DNA from: Brevibacterium luteolum
Lineage (GTDB): Bacteria; Actinomycetota; Actinomycetes; Actinomycetales; Brevibacteriaceae
Direction of reading: 5' to 3'
DNA: 64,000 bases
Assembly: GCF_013004595.1 (NCBI RefSeq)
Contig: NZ_JABEMC010000002.1
Span: forward strand, 124,001 to 188,000
Part shown: positions 16,714 to 25,274 of the stretch, piece by piece
Layout: each line of letters starts with the position of its first letter
How positions within the stretch are numbered: position 1 is the stretch's first letter
Notes under the pieces: generated by a model
Told to the model about the DNA's origin: nothing
Databases searched by the model: none
The model's input: the letters and a program-made list of their open reading frames with translations, nothing else
Made by a program: the position numbers and the translations under genes

Positions 16714-17937
16714 GTGTCCGAGCCCATCGTCATCTGCGAACCGCTGCGCTCCCCCGTCGGAGGCTACGGCGGCCAGTTCAAGACCACCCCTCCGCAGGAG
16801 CTCGGCCGGCAGGTCGTCGTCGCGCTCGTCGAGCGCACCGGCATCGACCCGAGCGTCATCGACGATGCCGTGTTCGGCCAGTGCTTCCCGCATATGGAAG
16901 CGCCCGCCCTCGGCCGCGTCGTCGCGCTCGATGCCGGACTGCCGACGAGCGTGCCGGGACGGCAGCTCGACCGGCGCTGCGGTTCCGGCCTGCAGGCCGT
17001 CATCGACGCGATGGGCATGATCGCCACTGGTGGTGCTGAGGTCGTCATCGCCGGCGGGGCTGAGTCGATGAGCCGCGCGCCGTACTTCAACGAGGAGATC
17101 CGGTGGGGTGTGCGCGGGCCCGGCATCGATCTCAAGGACAGCCTCGCCCGTGGGCGCGTGACCGCAGGCGGCAAGGACCACCCGGTGCCCGGCGGGATGA
17201 TCGAAACGGCGGAGAATCTGCGCCGCATCTATGAGATCAGCCGTGAGGAGCAGGACGCGTTCGCCGTCGAATCCCACCGGCGGGCAGCCGCGGCGACCGA
17301 GGCCGGACGGTTTGCCGATGAGATCGTGCCGATCCAGATGCCGGCGACCCGCAAGACCGCAGCCTACGAGGTCACCACCGATGAGCACATCCGCCCGGAC
17401 GCCAGTGTCGAGAAGCTCGCGAAGCTCACCCCGATCCGCGCGAAGCTCGATGAGGCCGCGACCGTGACTGCCGGCAACGCCTCCGGACAGAACGACGGCG
17501 CCGCCGCCTGTCTTGTCACCACCGCCTCGAAGGCCGAGCAGCTCGGGCTCAAACCGCTGGCCAAGATCGTGTCGTGGGCAGTGGCCGGGGTGGATCCGGC
17601 TACGATGGGCATCGGCCCGGTGCCGGCGACCGCGCAGGCTCTCGAGCGGGCCGGGCTGACACTTGCCGATATTGATCTCATCGAGCTGAATGAGGCCTTC
17701 GCCGCCCAGGCGCTGGCCTGCACCCGCGAATGGGGCTTCGGAAGGGGCGACTTCGAGCGCGTCAATGTCAACGGCTCCGGCATCTCACTCGGCCACCCGG
17801 TCGGGGCGACCGGTGCGAGGATTCTGGCGACCCTGCTGCGGGAGATGGACCGCCGTCAGGTCCGGTACGGATTGGAGACCATGTGCATCGGCGGCGGGCA
17901 GGGACTGGCCGCGATCGTCGAACGCATCGAAGCCTGA
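16714..17937 (+). CDS. Thiolase (acetyl-CoA C-acyltransferase)
   Basis: Claisen-type condensation or cleavage of beta-ketoacyl-CoA, 407 aa. The catalytic residues are C89 (RRCGSGLQA), H361 (LGHPVGATGAR) and C391 (CIGGGQG). I choose GTG 16714 because AAGGAG ends 6 bases before it; the in-frame ATG at 16684 has no such site. The NEAFAAQ motif is also present. It could act in beta-oxidation or acetoacetyl-CoA formation. The etfBA pair downstream is separated by a 404-base gap with repeats, so it is probably a separate unit. Confidence 0.93.
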   Translation: MSEPIVICEPLRSPVGGYGGQFKTTPPQELGRQVVVALVERTGIDPSVIDDAVFGQCFPHMEAPALGRVVALDAGLPTSVPGRQLDRRCGSGLQAVIDAMGMIATGGAEVVIAGGAESMSRAPYFNEEIRWGVRGPGIDLKDSLARGRVTAGGKDHPVPGGMIETAENLRRIYEISREEQDAFAVESHRRAAAATEAGRFADEIVPIQMPATRKTAAYEVTTDEHIRPDASVEKLAKLTPIRAKLDEAATVTAGNASGQNDGAAACLVTTASKAEQLGLKPLAKIVSWAVAGVDPATMGIGPVPATAQALERAGLTLADIDLIELNEAFAAQALACTREWGFGRGDFERVNVNGSGISLGHPVGATGARILATLLREMDRRQVRYGLETMCIGGGQGLAAIVERIEA

Positions 17938-17970
17938 CCGACTGCCGACTGGGCACACGCACGTGGGCGA

Positions 17971-18033
17971 CCACGTCCTCGGGACCGGTGACCGGCGCCT
18001 CGGGACCGGCGACCACCACCTCGGGAACGGGCG
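17971..18033. repeat. 3 x 21-bp tandem repeat after the thiolase stop
   Basis: Three consecutive 21-base units, the first being CCACGTCCTCGGGACCGGTGA, start 34 bases past the stop. Each contains a degenerate CTCGGGACCGG or CTCGGGAACGG, so they are diverged relatives of the dispersed 13-mer. The rest of the 404-base gap (18034-18341) shows only a ribosome site AGGAAGGA (18321-18328) for etfB and no obvious gene. Confidence 0.75.
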
Positions 18034-18341
18034 TCACAGCAGGTGACCGTGCTGTCCGGCCAGTGGGCAGGGGCAGGTTTGGGTGCGGCGAATGTGACAT
18101 GAGATACTGGCACTGAACGAGCGATAAGTCGCCGCGTTCGCACCCGACTGCACGCCACATCCCAGACTCGGATAGGCTCACCCTCAACAGTGGCCCACGT
18201 CACTGGGCAGGGGAGTCGGACCAGGCCCCGGCGAACGGCCCCACCGCTGTGAAGTGAGACGGACGCCACTTGGTAACGTTAGAGAAACGACGCCCTGTTT
18301 CGAGGGTGATCCTCGGTTCTCAGGAAGGATGAACTACCCAC

Positions 18342-19136
18342 ATGCGGATTGTCACTTTTGTCAAGTACGTCCCGGATGCTGCCGGTGACCGTACCTTCGA
18401 GTCGGACAACACCGTCGACCGCTCGGTCGACGGCCTGCTGTCGGAGCTCGACGAATACGCTGTTGAAGAAGCTCTCAAGATCGCTGACGGTGACAAGAAG
18501 GGCACGGAGGTCATCGCCCTGACCGTCGGACCCGACGACGCCGTCGACGCTGTGCGCAAGTCCCTCCAGATGGGCGCGAACAAGGGCGTCCACATCTGCG
18601 ACGACAGCCTCGAAGCCTCCTGCGCTGTCGGCACCGCCAAGACTCTGGCCGCCGCCGTCAAGGTCGTCGAAGAGGAAGAGGGCCCGGTCGACCTCATCAT
18701 CACCGGCCTGTCCTCGACTGACGGCGCGATGTCGGTCGTGCCGGTCATGGTCGCCGAGCTGCTCGGCCGCCCGGCTGCCACCCAGGCCTCGCACCTGGAG
18801 GTCTCCGGCGGAGTCGCCAAGATCCGCCGCGACGGCGACACCGCCTCGCAGTACGTCGAGGTGCCGCTGCCGGCTCTCGTGTCGGTGACCGACCAGATCA
18901 ACGAGCCGCGCTACCCGTCGTTCAAGGGCATCATGGCCGCCAAGCGCAAGCCGCTGGACGAGTACGACATCGAAGAGCTCGGCCTCGACGCCGGCGAGGT
19001 CGGCACTGCTGGTGCCACCACCGAAGTCGTCACGCTGACCGAGCGTCCGCCGCGCACCGCCGGTGAGGTCATCACCGACGAAGGCGAGGGCGGCAACCAG
19101 CTCGTCGAGTGGCTGGCCTCGAAGAAGCTCGTCTGA
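18342..19136 (+). CDS. etfB: Electron transfer flavoprotein beta subunit
   Basis: AMP-binding subunit of ETF, which carries electrons from acyl-CoA and other flavoprotein dehydrogenases to ETF:quinone oxidoreductase. It has 264 aa, normal length. It opens MRIVTFVKYVPDAAGDRTFE and carries ELDEYAVEEALKIAD near residues 43-57. The beta-subunit signature region is IRRDGDTASQYVEVPLPALVSVT. It is followed 37 bases later by etfA in the same direction, the usual arrangement. Confidence 0.96.
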   Translation: MRIVTFVKYVPDAAGDRTFESDNTVDRSVDGLLSELDEYAVEEALKIADGDKKGTEVIALTVGPDDAVDAVRKSLQMGANKGVHICDDSLEASCAVGTAKTLAAAVKVVEEEEGPVDLIITGLSSTDGAMSVVPVMVAELLGRPAATQASHLEVSGGVAKIRRDGDTASQYVEVPLPALVSVTDQINEPRYPSFKGIMAAKRKPLDEYDIEELGLDAGEVGTAGATTEVVTLTERPPRTAGEVITDEGEGGNQLVEWLASKKLV

Positions 19137-19173
19137 TCCACTATCTGAACGCAGAGGAAGCGAATACACACTT

Positions 19174-20124
19174 ATGTCTGAAGTTCTCGTTCTCGTAGAC
19201 CATGTGGACGGCGACGTGCGCAAGTCCACCTTCGAACTCCTCACCGCCGCCAAGGCACTCGGTGAGCCGACTGCACTGTTCATCGGCGATGCCGCCAAGG
19301 GCGAGGCCGCTGCCGCCAAGCTCGGCGAATACGGCGCCGAGAAGGTGCTCGTCGCCTCGGACCCGGCATACGATGAGTTCCTCGTCGGCCCGAAGGCCGA
19401 GCTGCTCGCCGAGCTCATCTCCACCCGTCAGCCGGCTGGTGTCCTCGTCCCGGCCAGTGCTGAGGGCAAGGAGATCGCAGGCCTGGCAGCCATCAAGACC
19501 GGTTCAGGCATCCTGACCGACGCCGTCGGCGTGGCTGAGGGCTTTGTCGCCACCCAGTCGGTGTTCGCCGGCGGCTACACCGTCGAGTCGAAGGTCACCC
19601 GCGGCACCCCGATCGTCGCGATCAAGCCGAACTCGGTTGCCGCTGAGCCTTCCCAGGGCGCGGCTGCTGTCGAGTCGGTCAGCTTCGCCCCGAGCGATGC
19701 CGCCAAGACCGCCCGCATCACCGCCACTGAGGAGAAGCCGGCCTCCGGCCGTCCGCAGCTGACCGAGGCCGCCACGGTGGTCTCCGGTGGTCGCGGCACC
19801 GGCGGCGACTTCGCCCCGGTCGAAGCCCTGGCCGATGCTCTCGGCGCTGCCGTCGGCGCCTCGCGTGCCGCCGTCGATGCCGATTGGTACCCGCACTCGG
19901 CGCAGGTCGGCCAGACCGGTAAGACAGTCTCGCCGCAGCTCTACGTCGCCTGCGGCATCTCTGGTGCGATCCAGCACCGGGCCGGCATGCAAACCTCGAA
20001 GAACATCGTCGCGATCAACAAGGACGAAGAGGCTCCGATCTTCGAACTCGCCGACTTCGGCGTGGTCGGCGACCTCTTCTCGGTGTTGCCGCAGGCCACC
20101 GACGCGATCAACGCACGCAAGTGA
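19174..20124 (+). CDS. etfA: Electron transfer flavoprotein alpha subunit (FAD-binding)
   Basis: FAD-carrying ETF subunit, 316 aa from ATG 19174. The alpha-subunit signature is complete near the C-terminus, as [13 protein letters not shown] followed by [24 protein letters not shown]. The N-terminal half ([20 protein letters not shown]) shares the ETF fold with EtfB. The longer open frame upstream overlaps etfB and is rejected. A strong hairpin closes the transcript. Confidence 0.96.
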   Translation: MSEVLVLVDHVDGDVRKSTFELLTAAKALGEPTALFIGDAAKGEAAAAKLGEYGAEKVLVASDPAYDEFLVGPKAELLAELISTRQPAGVLVPASAEGKEIAGLAAIKTGSGILTDAVGVAEGFVATQSVFAGGYTVESKVTRGTPIVAIKPNSVAAEPSQGAAAVESVSFAPSDAAKTARITATEEKPASGRPQLTEAATVVSGGRGTGGDFAPVEALADALGAAVGASRAAVDADWYPHSAQVGQTGKTVSPQLYVACGISGAIQHRAGMQTSKNIVAINKDEEAPIFELADFGVVGDLFSVLPQATDAINARK

Positions 20125-20167
20125 TGTGACCTGCCGCCGGCCTCGGCTGGCTGCAGGATCACATGCG

Positions 20168-20199
20168 AAAGGGCAGGTGCCGCACGGCACCTGCCCTTT
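20168..20199. terminator. Strong bidirectional terminator between etfA and the FGGY kinase
   Basis: 14-bp perfect arms begin AAAGGGCAGGTGCC and close on a GCAC tetraloop. A T-run on one strand and an A-run on the other suit both convergent genes. Confidence 0.9.
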
Positions 20200-20216
20200 G
20201 GCATGCCCTTGGCCAG

Positions 20217-21641
20217 TCAGGCAGTGGCACCGAGCGGGGTGATCGTGTGCTCGATACCAAGCGCCTCCCATGCCACCCGCGCACACGAGCGCAGCCCGGC
20301 ATCGGCCTCGGCGACCGGCACGATCGGCCGGTCGAGGACGAGTTCAAGGATCTGGCGGATCCCGGGTGAAACGGTCAGTCCGCCGGTGACTGGCAGCGGA
20401 GCGTGAGGGTCAGTGCCGAGGGCAGCGCAGAGCCGTCCGAGGTTGGCGGCGATGCCGGCGGCCAGGCCGGCGTAGAGGTCGGCTGCGGTGGTGGCCGGCT
20501 GGATGCCGGTCAGCGCCCCGGTCGAGACCGCGGTCCCGAGTGCCGGGGTGCGCTCACCGGCGAGCGCGGGATCGCAGGTGAGACCCTGCCACCGGCCGGC
20601 TGCGAGCGCCTCGGTCAGCGCCGCCTCGGCAGCGGCGTGGGCAGCAGGCGCGTGCTCGTCTCCGGCGCTGATGCCGAGCAGCACGCGCCTGCCCCAGGTC
20701 AGGGTGGAGCCGGCGTTGACCATCGCGGCGATCGCCAGCGTCCCGGCCGGGTGGACGAGCCGGTGGAAGTCCGAGGTGGAGCCTGCAAGCGGGCGCGGGG
20801 TCTGCGGGTCGATGTGGGCGATCCAGCCGGAGGTGCCGAGGTAGGCGTAGGCGGCACCGGGTGTGCTGCCGATGATCCCGTCGCTTGCAGCCCCGGCATC
20901 GCCGAGACCGGTGACGACCGGGATGCCTGCGGCCTCCGGGCCGAACCCGAGGTGTCCGGCGGCTGCCGGGGTCAGCGTGCCGATGGTGCCTGGGTCGACG
21001 AGCTCGGGCAGGCGCCAGGCCGCTGCGGGGGATTCGGTGATTGGGCGCGGCAGCATCCAGGCATCGGCTGCCGCGTCGTAGAGCGACGTGGTCGAGGCGC
21101 TCAGCCGGTCGCAGGTGAGGCGCCCGGTGAGCTTCCATCCGAGGAACCCGGCCGCGCTGAGAGCCAGCGCGTCGATGTGAGCTTCTGGGTGGTGGCCGGT
21201 GAGCCAGGCGATCTTGGCCGGCAGGCAGTCCGGGCCCGGTGTGGTCAGCAGCCTGGCTTCCCAGTCGGCATCGGCTGCGCGCAGCTCGGCGAGTTCAGCG
21301 GTGGCGCGGGTGTCGGAGTAGAGGATGACCCGAAGCCCCTCCGCCCCTGCCGGGCTGGAGGTGATGGGCACGAGGTCCTGCATCTGGCCGGTGAGCGCAA
21401 TGGCAGCCGGCAGGCTCCCGTCTGCATCCAGGTGACCATCCGTGCGCAAGGCGCCCACCGCCTCGGCGACGGCCTGCCACCACTGGGCCGGCGACTGCTC
21501 GATCGCCCCGGTCAGCTGCCCATCCTCACCGCAGTGGCGGGTGTCGATCGCAGTCTGCGCGGAGGCGAGCGTGCGGCCGGTCGTGTCGATGAGCGCGGCC
21601 TTGAGGGTGCTGGTGCCGAGGTCGAGGCAGAGGACGTGCAT
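20217..21641 (-). CDS. FGGY-family carbohydrate kinase
   Basis: ATP-dependent sugar kinase of the FGGY family, about 474 aa. The N-terminal phosphate motif is LCLDLGTSTLKAALID. LTGQMQDLV sits where xylulokinases have SGQMHG. The second phosphate loop region is GLGDAGAASDGIIGSTPGAAYAYLGTSGWIA, and the C-terminal adenosine motif is LPVTGGLTVSPGIRQILELVLDRPI. I use ATG 21641, which gives the family's usual N-terminus; GTG at 21650 is possible. It is closest in layout to xylulokinase or sedoheptulokinase types, but the sugar cannot be assigned. No sugar transporter is adjacent. Confidence 0.88.
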   Translation of the reverse strand: MHVLCLDLGTSTLKAALIDTTGRTLASAQTAIDTRHCGEDGQLTGAIEQSPAQWWQAVAEAVGALRTDGHLDADGSLPAAIALTGQMQDLVPITSSPAGAEGLRVILYSDTRATAELAELRAADADWEARLLTTPGPDCLPAKIAWLTGHHPEAHIDALALSAAGFLGWKLTGRLTCDRLSASTTSLYDAAADAWMLPRPITESPAAAWRLPELVDPGTIGTLTPAAAGHLGFGPEAAGIPVVTGLGDAGAASDGIIGSTPGAAYAYLGTSGWIAHIDPQTPRPLAGSTSDFHRLVHPAGTLAIAAMVNAGSTLTWGRRVLLGISAGDEHAPAAHAAAEAALTEALAAGRWQGLTCDPALAGERTPALGTAVSTGALTGIQPATTAADLYAGLAAGIAANLGRLCAALGTDPHAPLPVTGGLTVSPGIRQILELVLDRPIVPVAEADAGLRSCARVAWEALGIEHTITPLGATA

Positions 21642-21695
21642 GGTCGTCACTGTAGCTGCTGCGCAGGTCAGGGTGCCCTGCCGTAGACTCGGAGT

Positions 21696-22718
21696 GTGAC
21701 CCGGAAGAAGAACCTGTCTCCAGCGGCGTGGCGCTATGTGTGGGAGCGGACGATCATGTCGTTCGCCCGCAGCCGGCGCACCGATACGGCGGCGACGCTG
21801 TCGTTCTACTTCCTGCTCGCCCTGCTGCCAGCACTCACCGCGATCCTGTCGATCCTCAACGTCTTCGGCGAAGGCCCGGACACCGTGTCGAAGGTGCTGA
21901 ACTGGGCGCAGCAGGCCGGGGCCGGTGAGAACGTTACGCAGCTGGAGGAGCCGCTGCAGGATCTGGCGAAGTCACCGGCCGGTGGGCCGTTCTTCGTCGT
22001 CGGCATCCTCGTGGCGATGTGGTCGGCCTCGAAGTTCGTCAACGCCTTCGGCCATGCCGTCAACGAGATCTACGCGATGACCGAGGGCCGGCCGGCCTGG
22101 AAGCAGCGCCTGCAGACCTATCTCGTCACCATCGTCGTCATCCTGCTCACCGTCGCTGCGGTGCTCAGCCTGGTGAGCTCGCCGAGCATCATCCTGCCCT
22201 TCGGCCTCGGTGAGCAGTTCGTCGCTGTGTGGGCTTGGGTGCGGTTCCCGCTCGCGGCGATCTTCATCCTGCTCATCACCACGCTGCTCTACATCGCCAC
22301 GAGCAACGTCAAGCGCGCGCACGTCACACTGTCGTCCCTCGGTGCGCTCATCGCGCTGGTCGCCTGGGTGCTCTTGAGCGTTGGCATCTACCTCTACGCG
22401 GTCGTGTTCGGCGGGTTCGAGTCGACCTACGGTTCGCTGGCCGGCGTGCTCATCGCGCTGTTCTGGGTGTGGCTGTCGAATATGGCGCTGCTGTTCGGCG
22501 TGCACTTCGACGCCGAGGTCGAACGCGCCCGCCAGCTGCGCGACGGGATCCGCGCCGATGACGTCCTCCAGGTGCCCCCGCGTGACACCCGCCGGATCGT
22601 CTCCGATGCCCGGATCCAGGCCCGCATGCGCCGCAAGGCCCATGCCCTGTGGCGCAGTCGCGGAGAGACCGATGACGAGCCGGTAGCCGATCCCGAGGCG
22701 CCGCGGCCCCTGCCGTGA
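21696..22718 (+). CDS. YihY/virulence factor BrkB-family membrane protein
   Basis: 340-aa inner-membrane protein of the YihY (UPF0761) family, once misannotated as ribonuclease BN. About six membrane helices begin at DTAATLSFYFLLALLPALTAIL. Family motifs WSASKFVNAFGHAVNEIY and LYIATSNVKRAHVTLSSLGALIALVAWVLLS are clear. The C-terminal 70 residues are charged and cytoplasmic. It starts with GTG, 45 bases from the divergent FGGY kinase. The molecular role of the family is unsettled. Confidence 0.9.
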   Translation: MTRKKNLSPAAWRYVWERTIMSFARSRRTDTAATLSFYFLLALLPALTAILSILNVFGEGPDTVSKVLNWAQQAGAGENVTQLEEPLQDLAKSPAGGPFFVVGILVAMWSASKFVNAFGHAVNEIYAMTEGRPAWKQRLQTYLVTIVVILLTVAAVLSLVSSPSIILPFGLGEQFVAVWAWVRFPLAAIFILLITTLLYIATSNVKRAHVTLSSLGALIALVAWVLLSVGIYLYAVVFGGFESTYGSLAGVLIALFWVWLSNMALLFGVHFDAEVERARQLRDGIRADDVLQVPPRDTRRIVSDARIQARMRRKAHALWRSRGETDDEPVADPEAPRPLP

Positions 22719-22874
22719 CCGCGCGCAGGTGAGGACAGCTCATCCCACCTGGGAAATCGCATCGTGACAGCACGGCCTGCCGGTATATGATGTGGGTAAC
22801 AGCCTCAGCCAGTCATACCCGCCCGCGCGGGAGACAATGTGGCTTGCTGGAATCGACTCCCACAGGAGGGGATT

Positions 22875-23336
22875 ATGAAGAAGCGTCTGACTCTGCTCGT
22901 TGGAATTGGCATCGGTTTCGTTCTCGGTTCGCGCGCCGGCCGCCAGAGCTACGAGCGCCTCAAGACCCAGGTCGAAGAATTCTGGCAGAACCCACGCGTC
23001 CAGGAGGGCGTCCAGCAGGCAACCGACACCGTCAAGGAGAAGGCCCCCGAGGTCGCCGAGATGGTCAAGGACAAGGCTCCTGAGGTTGCCGGCAAGGTCC
23101 AGTCCGCCGCCACCTCGGCTGCGGGTGCCGCACAGGCCAAGGCCGACGACGTGAAGTCGAATGTGCAGCAGAAGAAGGCTGAGAAGGATGCCCAGAAAGC
23201 AGCCGACAAGGCTTCGTCGCAGGCTGAGAAGGATGCGAAGAACGCCGGCGCTGTCGAGGATCCGGTCGTTCTCAACGACGCGGTCGCCGATCCGTCGCAG
23301 GATCCGCTGTCTGAGGGCGGCAACCCGAAGCGCTGA
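22875..23336 (+). CDS. YtxH-like stress-associated small protein
   Basis: 153 aa from ATG 22875, behind the strong site AGGAGGGG. One N-terminal hydrophobic segment carries the YtxH motif (LVGIGIGFVLGSRAGR, like the usual GxxxGaxxG...LlaPkSG). A long charged amphipathic helix region follows, with near-repeats VKEKAPEVAEMVKDKAPEVAGKV. The rest is rich in A, K, D and Q and is probably coiled or disordered. Proteins of this type are membrane-anchored and stress-induced; a specific function is not known. Confidence 0.8.
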   Translation: MKKRLTLLVGIGIGFVLGSRAGRQSYERLKTQVEEFWQNPRVQEGVQQATDTVKEKAPEVAEMVKDKAPEVAGKVQSAATSAAGAAQAKADDVKSNVQQKKAEKDAQKAADKASSQAEKDAKNAGAVEDPVVLNDAVADPSQDPLSEGGNPKR

Positions 23337-23364
23337 TTCCTGACTCGACACTCCAGCTGTAGTG

Positions 23365-23394
23365 AATGCGCGCCGGCAGATGCCGGCGCGCATT
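23365..23394 (+). terminator. Terminator after the YtxH-like gene
   Basis: Perfect 14-bp arms AATGCGCGCCGGCA and TGCCGGCGCGCATT with a 2-base separation, 28 bases past the stop. Confidence 0.85.
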
Positions 23395-23526
23395 TGCGTT
23401 GCCTGGGGTGGGCGCTGGCTGGGTGGCTGCCGACAAGGGCCGGTCGTTGCCCGAGTCGGCTACTCTCTGGGGCCGGCCCAATGGCGGGCGGCTGGGCCCG
23501 GCAGAAGCTGGCCTCACGCGCCGAGC

Positions 23527-23636
23527 GCGTTCAGTGCAAAATCCGCGCTCGTCGATATTGCACTCAACGACTATGAATCGGGGGTTTGATAGTCGCTGAC
23601 TGCAAAAATCAGACGTCTCGATATTGCACTGAACGC
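23527..23636. repeat. 110-bp palindrome built from four alternating copies of a 15-bp motif
   Basis: The two halves are imperfect inverted copies around 23581. Each half itself contains two inverted copies of ATNTTGCACTSAACG: 23528-23542 (minus), 23555-23569 (plus), 23594-23609 (minus), 23621-23635 (plus). The whole can fold as a cruciform or as two hairpins. It lies in the 365-base gap between the YtxH-like and cardiolipin synthase genes, whose 3' ends face it. The rest of that gap shows only the terminator above. Confidence 0.8.
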
Positions 23637-23701
23637 ACACACTGCCGGAAAGCTGGCGTCTAGAGCCGGCCCTGCCCCCAGCCCCAGCTCGCACCCGCCC
23701 C

Positions 23702-25189
23702 TTACAGCAGCGAGCTCGTCAGCCGGCAGACGTTTTCCAAGTACTTCTGTCCCAACGAGCGCTCCATCCACTCCCGCCGGTCGACCTTGACGCTGTTGGT
23801 TCGGTAGTCGGCAGCCTCGAGGTCGTACATCGCCTGCGTGAAGTCGCGGTCGACGATGAACATCGAGACCTCGAGATTCATCGCAAAGGACCTGGCGTCC
23901 ATGTTCGACGAACCGATGATCGTGACCTCGTCGTCGATGAGCAGGAACTTCGAGTGCAGCACGGTCGGCTCGTGGTACTGGAAGATCTGCACGCCGGCGT
24001 CGAGCAGGTCGGCGTAGTAGGACTCCTGTGCCTTCTGCGCCACCCAGTGATCGCTGGTGGCCCCGACGTAGATGCGCACGTCGACCCCGGAGTGGGCCTC
24101 GGTGACGAGCGCGTGCATGAGCGACTCATCGGGTACGAAGTACGGCGAGCAGATGACGATCTGCTCATTGGCGTTGTAGATGAGGTGGTTGAACAGCCGC
24201 AGGTTGTTCTCCAGGTCGAAGCCCGGGCCGCTGGGCACCACCTGAGCCATCGCCCCGCCCTCGTGGACTGGGTCGAGTTCGGTGTCGAACTCCTCGAACA
24301 GGATGACCTCAGTCTCGGAGTACCAGTCGGAGGCGAACACGGCGTTGAGCTCGGCGACGATCGGGCCGGTGCAGCGCACTGACAGGTCCTTCCACTGGAA
24401 TCCCTTGCGCAGGTTCGTGCGCTTGTTGTACGAGCGGTGGATGACGTTCTGGCTGCCGGTGTAGGCGATCTCACCGTCGATGACGAGGATCTTGCGGTGG
24501 TTGCGCAGGTCCGGGCGCTGGTATTCGCCCTTCCACGGCCGCAGCGGCAGGCTGCGCCGCCACGGCACTCCCGAGGCGTCGAGCTCCTTGACGAGATCGG
24601 AGTAGCCGGGGTAGCCGAGCGAGCCGACGTGGTCGATGAGGATACGCACCGTCACCCCGCGCGCATGGGCGCGCAGCAGCGCATCGAGCAGCGGGCGGGA
24701 GGCGTCGTCGATGGCGACGATGTAGAACTCGAAGTGCACGTACTTCTGGGCCTGGTCGACCTCGCGGGCCATATCGAGCATGCACTGGTGGTTGTCGCCT
24801 TCGAGGGTGAACTCATTGCCGTGGACCATCGGCAGGGCACCGAGCGAGTAGTTCAGCTGGGCAGCCGTTGACAGCGGCTCGGGCAGGTGGTCGTCGCGGC
24901 CGAGGATCGACTGGCCGCCGGTCTCATGCTTGATGAGCCGGTTGATCTCCGTCTGCATCTCCCGGCGCTTGCGCGGCAGCTTCGAGGATCCGAACATCCA
25001 GAATGCCAGCAGCCCGATATAGGGGATGAGGAAGATCGCCAGCAGCCAGCCGAGGGCCACCGAGGGCTTGCGGCGGTAGGGGATCGCACCCAGCGCAACG
25101 ACGCGGATGACGAAGTCGACGGTGATGAGCGCGATGGTCACCCACAGCGGCCATCCCGGTTCGAAGGGGATGAAGGTGAAGAAGTTCAC
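23702..25189 (-). CDS. cls: Cardiolipin synthase
   Basis: Phospholipase-D-superfamily enzyme making cardiolipin from phosphatidylglycerol, 495 aa. Two N-terminal membrane helices (PLWVTIALITVDFVIRVVALG, SVALGWLLAIFLIPYIGLLAFWMF) match the ClsA layout. Both HKD motifs are intact: HRKILVIDG followed by GSQN, and HSKFLLIDD followed by GSSNMD. The C-terminus ends in LTSSLL, as usual for ClsA-type proteins. It stands alone and is convergent with the YtxH-like gene. Confidence 0.96.
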   Translation of the reverse strand: MNFFTFIPFEPGWPLWVTIALITVDFVIRVVALGAIPYRRKPSVALGWLLAIFLIPYIGLLAFWMFGSSKLPRKRREMQTEINRLIKHETGGQSILGRDDHLPEPLSTAAQLNYSLGALPMVHGNEFTLEGDNHQCMLDMAREVDQAQKYVHFEFYIVAIDDASRPLLDALLRAHARGVTVRILIDHVGSLGYPGYSDLVKELDASGVPWRRSLPLRPWKGEYQRPDLRNHRKILVIDGEIAYTGSQNVIHRSYNKRTNLRKGFQWKDLSVRCTGPIVAELNAVFASDWYSETEVILFEEFDTELDPVHEGGAMAQVVPSGPGFDLENNLRLFNHLIYNANEQIVICSPYFVPDESLMHALVTEAHSGVDVRIYVGATSDHWVAQKAQESYYADLLDAGVQIFQYHEPTVLHSKFLLIDDEVTIIGSSNMDARSFAMNLEVSMFIVDRDFTQAMYDLEAADYRTNSVKVDRREWMERSLGQKYLENVCRLTSSLL

Positions 25190-25250
25190 CGCTCCATCCT
25201 ACTGGCCGCCACTGCAGCCGCGCTGGCGCGTCCGGCCCCGTGACGGCGGT

Positions 25251-25268
25251 CCCGTTCCCGAGGCGGTG
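25251..25268 (-). repeat. Dispersed repeat copy next to a gene end
   Basis: On the minus strand this reads CACCGCCTCGGGAACGGG, one mismatch to the 13-mer plus the AACGGG extension. It lies 7 bases beyond the stop of the FAD/NAD(P)-binding protein gene. Confidence 0.6.
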
Positions 25269-25274
25269 CTCGTC

